Shown here: positions 4,260-7,010 of the stretch, one piece after another
How the letters are laid out: each line of letters begins with the position of its first letter
Position numbering within the stretch: position 1 is the stretch's first letter
From: Chloracidobacterium sp. UBA7659
GTDB taxonomy: Bacteria > Acidobacteriota > Blastocatellia > Pyrinomonadales > Pyrinomonadaceae
Assembly (NCBI GenBank): GCA_002483395.1
Contig: DLHV01000140.1
Span: 17,549 to 24,558, forward strand
Direction: 5' to 3'
Length of the DNA: 7,010 bases
Translations under genes and position numbers: made by a program
The notes under the pieces: generated by a model
Seen by the model: only the letters and a program-made list of their open reading frames with translations
Database searches by the model: none
What the model was told of the DNA's origin: nothing

Positions 4260-5579
4260 ATGTTGAATTTATTAAAGCCGCTCCGCAATCCGGCACCCAA
4301 ATTTTTGTTTGGCCTAATGGCCGTAACGCTGTGCGCGTCTTGCAGCGGGGCACGCTCAGCGGGCGAACCGCGCGGAAACGGTAATGCGAATTCGGCCGCC
4401 GACACGACGGTAGCAATCACCGTGACGAAGGTCGAGACCCGCCAAGTACCGGCTTATATTCAGGCGACCGGAAGCCTGGTGGCTGACGAAACATCGGATA
4501 TTGCTCCAAAGACGGCGGGCAAGATCAAAAATGTGATGGCGAATGTCGGCGAGTTTGTTGTTCAGGGCAGTATCATTGCCACGATCGACGACAAAGACGC
4601 TCGGCTCCAGCTCACGTCGGCACAGGCCGGTGTAAAGCAGGCGGTCGCCGCTGTCCGCCAGGCCGAGGCACGGCTTGGACTTTCGCCGAACGGCACCTTT
4701 AACTCTTCGACAATTCCCGAGGTCCGTGCGGCAAATGCGAATTATCAGCAACTCCAGGCCGAGCTTCGCCAGGCCGAAGCGAATGAAAAACGATATCGCG
4801 AACTAGTCGAAACGGGTGATGTTGCGTTGATAACCTACGAAACGTACCGGACGACCCGAGACACGGCCCGCGCCCGTGTAAATAGTGCAAAGGAACAGCT
4901 TGACGCGGCGATAAATACCGCCAAACAGAGCAATCAGGCGATCGCCAGTGCCCAGGCAGCGGTCGAATCGGCCCAAACAGAGGTCGGCACGGCACAACAG
5001 GCTCTGGCCGACACGGTCATACGTGCTCCTTTTTCCGGATTTATCAGCAATCGCCCGGTGGCGGTTGGCGAGTATGTATCGTCAGCATCGATAGTTGCGA
5101 CACTGCTTCGCTCAAACCCGATAAAGATACAGATTCAGGTGGCCGAAGCCGACGTGCCGTATGTCTCGATCGGCCGCGGCGTAACGCTCCAGGTCGATGC
5201 TTATAAGGACCGCCGTTTTTCGGGAACAGTGACATCGGTAAATCCGTCGATCGATGCAGCATCGCGTGCGGCGATTGTCGAGGCCTCCATCGAAAACAGC
5301 GACAACGCTTTGCGTTCCGGAATGTTCGCAACCGCTCGTATCAATAAAGAAGGAGGTGGAACAGGGATCTTCGTCCCCAAAACAGCCATTTACAACGATC
5401 AAGCCACACAATCTTACCGAGCATTCGTAATTGTCGACGGAGTCGCGAAACTTCGCGTGCTTCAGCTCGGCGCCGAAGAAGGCAGCCATCAGCAAATACT
5501 ATCGGGCCTCGAACCGGAGGAAACGGTCGCGACCAGCAATCTGGATCAGTTGTATGAAGGAGCGAAAGTCGCCGTCTGA
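4260..5579 (+). CDS. RND efflux periplasmic adaptor subunit (MFP/HlyD type)
   Basis: A 439-aa adaptor that links an inner-membrane RND permease to an outer-membrane channel. A signal segment (FLFGLMAVTLCASC, residues 15-28) ends in a lipobox-like CAS-C28, suggesting a lipoprotein, though Cys at -3 is unusual. Residues 80-112 (DIAPKTAGKI...DDKD) are the first half of the lipoyl-like domain. A long Ala/Gln-rich alpha-helical hairpin follows (about 115-248). VIRAPFSGFI (from 253) is the hallmark second half. The beta-barrel and membrane-proximal domains complete a normal length. The family drives export of drugs, metals or other compounds; the substrate is not evident. The ribosome site is weak. 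The stop is only 6 nt before a heptad repeat that opens an inserted cassette; the permease gene follows it. Confidence 0.95.
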   Translation: MLNLLKPLRNPAPKFLFGLMAVTLCASCSGARSAGEPRGNGNANSAADTTVAITVTKVETRQVPAYIQATGSLVADETSDIAPKTAGKIKNVMANVGEFVVQGSIIATIDDKDARLQLTSAQAGVKQAVAAVRQAEARLGLSPNGTFNSSTIPEVRAANANYQQLQAELRQAEANEKRYRELVETGDVALITYETYRTTRDTARARVNSAKEQLDAAINTAKQSNQAIASAQAAVESAQTEVGTAQQALADTVIRAPFSGFISNRPVAVGEYVSSASIVATLLRSNPIKIQIQVAEADVPYVSIGRGVTLQVDAYKDRRFSGTVTSVNPSIDAASRAAIVEASIENSDNALRSGMFATARINKEGGGTGIFVPKTAIYNDQATQSYRAFVIVDGVAKLRVLQLGAEEGSHQQILSGLEPEETVATSNLDQLYEGAKVAV

Positions 5580-5585
5580 CAGCGA

Positions 5586-5623
5586 GTCCAAGGTCCAAGG
5601 TCTAAGGTCTAAGGTCCAAAGTC
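5586..5623 (+). repeat. Left heptad repeat arm (GTCYAAR)
   Basis: Five uninterrupted 7-bp units: GTCCAAG, GTCCAAG, GTCTAAG, GTCTAAG and GTCCAAA, plus a closing GTC. It starts 6 nt after the adaptor stop. Positions 5593-5623 are complementary to 6058-6088. Confidence 0.95.
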
Positions 5624-5660
5624 AGGCGTAAAAAGTGCGATTTGAGAAACAATATTCAGA

Positions 5661-6050
5661 ATGGGAAAGATTGAAAAATTCGAAGATATTGAAGCCTGGA
5701 AAACAGCCAGGGAGATCACGAAACTGATTTACGAAGCCAGTTCGCAATCTAAATTTAGTAAAGATTTTGCTTTGGCTGGTCAGATTCGACGGGCTTCCAT
5801 TTCGATTCTTTCGAATATTGCTGAAGGCTTTGAACGAAATGGCGATAAAGAATTCATTCAATATCTGACGATTGCCAAAGGTTCATGCGGTGAGGTCAGA
5901 TCTCAACTATATGTAGCGTCGGACCAGAATTATATCGATGAAAATGAATTTGAAACGATTCAGGGTAAGTTAATTGAAACAAGCCGGATGCTATCCGGTT
6001 TAATAAAGTATTTGAAACAGTCTGAATTAAAGGGAAGTAAATTCAAATAG
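5661..6050 (+). CDS. Four-helix bundle protein (23S rRNA-intervening-sequence family)
   Basis: A 129-aa, all-helical protein of the TIGR02436 / 23S_rRNA_IVP family, also related to the Avd accessory protein of diversity-generating retroelements. Family landmarks are EDIEAWKTAREITKLIYE (8-25), FSKDFALAGQIRRASISI (33-50), SNIAEGFERN (52-61) and EFIQYLTIAKGSCGEVRSQL (64-83). It then continues to MLSGLIKYLKQSE. Avd forms a positively charged pentamer that binds nucleic acid; the function of the IVS proteins is not established. Base use differs from the neighbours: one 60-nt sample (5761-5820) is about 42% GC against about 62% in 6421-6480 of the permease, which suggests acquisition. The ribosome site is weak. 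The gene sits in a cassette between heptad arms inside an efflux operon and has no obvious role in efflux. Confidence 0.92.
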   Translation: MGKIEKFEDIEAWKTAREITKLIYEASSQSKFSKDFALAGQIRRASISILSNIAEGFERNGDKEFIQYLTIAKGSCGEVRSQLYVASDQNYIDENEFETIQGKLIETSRMLSGLIKYLKQSELKGSKFK

Positions 6051-6057
6051 TTTTCGT

Positions 6058-6088
6058 GACTTTGGGCTTTAGACTTTGGACTTTCGAC
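6058..6088 (+). repeat. Right heptad repeat arm (complement of left arm)
   Basis: GAC followed by four 7-bp units: TTTGGGC, TTTAGAC, TTTGGAC and TTTCGAC. It begins 8 nt after the four-helix gene stop and ends 7 nt before the permease ATG, occupying the place where a ribosome site would be expected. Confidence 0.93.
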
Positions 6089-6095
6089 ATACGTT

Positions 6096-7010
6096 ATGCA
6101 ATGGCTAGCAGAAATTTGTGTACATCGACCGGTTTTCGCGACCGTTATCGTCTTGTTTTTGACGGTCGTGGGCGGGTTCAGCTTTTTTACGCTTGGCGTC
6201 GATCGCTTTCCGAAAATCGATCTGCCGACGATTTCGGTGAGCACGAGTAATCCCGGAGCCGCTCCGGAAGAGATCGAGACCGAAATAACCGACGTCATCG
6301 AAGGAGCGCTCAACACGGTTCCGGGCGTAGAGGAGATGCGGTCCAGCTCATCGCGCGGGCGCTCGAACGTAACGCTTACCTTCAACCTTGAAAAAGATCC
6401 GGACGTAGCCTTTCAGGAAATACAACAGAAGCTGAGCAACGTGCTCGGCAGGCTTCCTGAAACCGCTGACCCGCCGTCCGCTCAAAAGTCAGACCCCGAT
6501 TCGCAGCCGATCCTGATGTACACCATCAGCGCTCCGCGCGACATAATGGAGCTGACCGAACTGATTGAAAATCTAATACAGGAGCGCATCGAATCGACCG
6601 ACGGCGTGGGCGAGGTCTTTATGTGGGGCTCGCGGACGCCGCAGGTGCTTATCAGCGTCAACCCTGACCGCCTCCGTGCGTACAACATTGCCGTTACCGA
6701 AGTTTCGGGCGCCATCAGATCTCAGAATCAGGAGATGCCCGGCGGTAATCTGATAGAAGGAAAGCGAACACTCGGCGTGCGGACGATGAGCAAGCTCACC
6801 GATGTCGACCAGTTCAACGACATCGTCATAGCGACGCGCAACGGCTTTCCGATAAAGATAAAGGACGTCGGGCGCGTCGAGAAAACAGGCGGCGAACCAA
6901 GCTCCGCCGCTTCGCTTGACGGCGTGCAGTCGGTGTCGGTCGGCGTTCGCAAACAGGCCGGTGCGAACACGATCGCGGTCATCAACAACGTCAAGGCGAG
7001 AATGGCGACG
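6096..7010 (+). CDS. RND efflux permease, N-terminal part (runs off the window)
   Basis: The first 305 codons of an inner-membrane RND (HAE1/AcrB-MdtB type) proton-driven pump, open at the window end. A complete protein is usually about 1,000-1,070 aa. The opening MQWLAEICVHRPVFATVIVL contains the start of the first membrane helix (about 12-33). It is followed by LGVDRFPKIDLPTISVST, then PGAAPEEIETEIT and IEGALNTVPGVEEM, all typical of the porter domain entry. Later segments such as VGEVFMWGSRTPQVLISVNP and FPIKIKDVGRVEKTGG also fit. The proton-relay helices lie beyond the window. The start is ATG 6096; no Shine-Dalgarno is visible because heptad repeat ends 7 nt before it. It works with the adaptor encoded upstream. 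The substrate is unknown. Confidence 0.95.
   Translation, partial: MQWLAEICVHRPVFATVIVLFLTVVGGFSFFTLGVDRFPKIDLPTISVSTSNPGAAPEEIETEITDVIEGALNTVPGVEEMRSSSSRGRSNVTLTFNLEKDPDVAFQEIQQKLSNVLGRLPETADPPSAQKSDPDSQPILMYTISAPRDIMELTELIENLIQERIESTDGVGEVFMWGSRTPQVLISVNPDRLRAYNIAVTEVSGAIRSQNQEMPGGNLIEGKRTLGVRTMSKLTDVDQFNDIVIATRNGFPIKIKDVGRVEKTGGEPSSAASLDGVQSVSVGVRKQAGANTIAVINNVKARMAT

Larger units (their letters stand above)
5586..6088 (+). mobile_element. Putative IVS-like cassette: four-helix bundle gene between heptad arms
   Basis: A 503-bp unit contains one gene between inverted heptad arrays and splits an adaptor-permease operon. The arms 5593-5623 and 6058-6088 form 25 Watson-Crick pairs, 5 G-U pairs and 1 C-C mismatch over 31 positions in plus-strand RNA, with a 434-nt loop. 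Removing the unit leaves 13 nt between the adaptor stop and the permease start, a normal operon spacing. The encoded family is known from 23S rRNA intervening sequences, which also sit in a base-paired stem. Mobility is inferred: no target duplication and no transposase is seen. Confidence 0.55.

Noticed and set aside
4356..5598. Several minus-strand frames across the adaptor gene
   Set aside because: They are Cys/Arg-rich shadow translations with no recognisable domain, opposite a clear adaptor protein.
5586..5623. Heptad array as a CRISPR or a coding tandem repeat
   Set aside because: Units are 7 bp without spacers and no cas gene is present. The array lies between stop and start codons, not inside a gene.
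5661..6050. Avd protein of a diversity-generating retroelement
   Set aside because: The fold is related, but no reverse transcriptase, template repeat or variable-region gene is present in the window.
5580..6095. Target-site duplication at the cassette ends
   Set aside because: The bases outside the arms (CAGCGA on the left, ATACGTT on the right) do not match each other, so no duplication can be claimed.

Overview
The window carries moderately GC-rich bacterial DNA with small genes on both strands. Gaps between genes hold many palindromes and short repeats. The gene mix and repeat-rich spacers suggest an environmental Gram-negative bacterium: an RND efflux pump, a KorA-type oxidoreductase remnant, a DUF4032-like small protein, DUF2200, and a 23S-IVS four-helix protein. 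Acidobacteriota (Blastocatellia/Pyrinomonas-like) is my best guess. This is inference from style; no rRNA or other marker is present.

Layout. 1-188: a spacer with a heptad-based inverted repeat and a probable terminator. 189-410 (-): a 73-aa glutaredoxin-like protein. 571-912 (-): a 113-aa protein resembling the C-terminal part of DUF4032, with a clear terminator downstream. 913-1064: a divergent control region with a palindrome, a TATAAT box and a leader hairpin. 1065-1982 and 1979-2287 (+): a LysR regulator overlapping a single-domain 2Fe-2S ferredoxin gene by 4 nt. 2296-2535 (-): an 80-codon stump of a 2-oxoacid:ferredoxin oxidoreductase alpha subunit, ending against the ferredoxin gene. 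2541-3070 (-): a RelE/ParE toxin with its antitoxin and its own extended -10 promoter. 3142-3528 (-): a DUF2200 gene bracketed by inverted copies of a 30-bp element, one of which is translated as its N-terminus. 3562-3731: a REP/BIME-like spacer. 3732-4055 (-): a rhodanese. 4260-5579 (+): an RND periplasmic adaptor. 5661-6050 (+): a 23S-IVS-type four-helix bundle gene between heptad inverted repeats. 6096-7010 (+): the first 305 codons of the RND permease, running off the window.

How it fits together. The adaptor and permease form a classical tripartite efflux operon. That operon has apparently been interrupted by a cassette of about 503 bp whose ends are complementary as RNA. This resembles the arrangement of 23S rRNA intervening sequences, but sits inside an mRNA. 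The DUF2200 gene shows a second, unrelated case of a small gene bracketed by inverted repeat copies. The LysR-ferredoxin pair, the KorA stump and the toxin-antitoxin module together look like a rearranged locus. These repeat-bracketed genes and the rearrangement are the most unusual parts of the window; the individual protein families are known.
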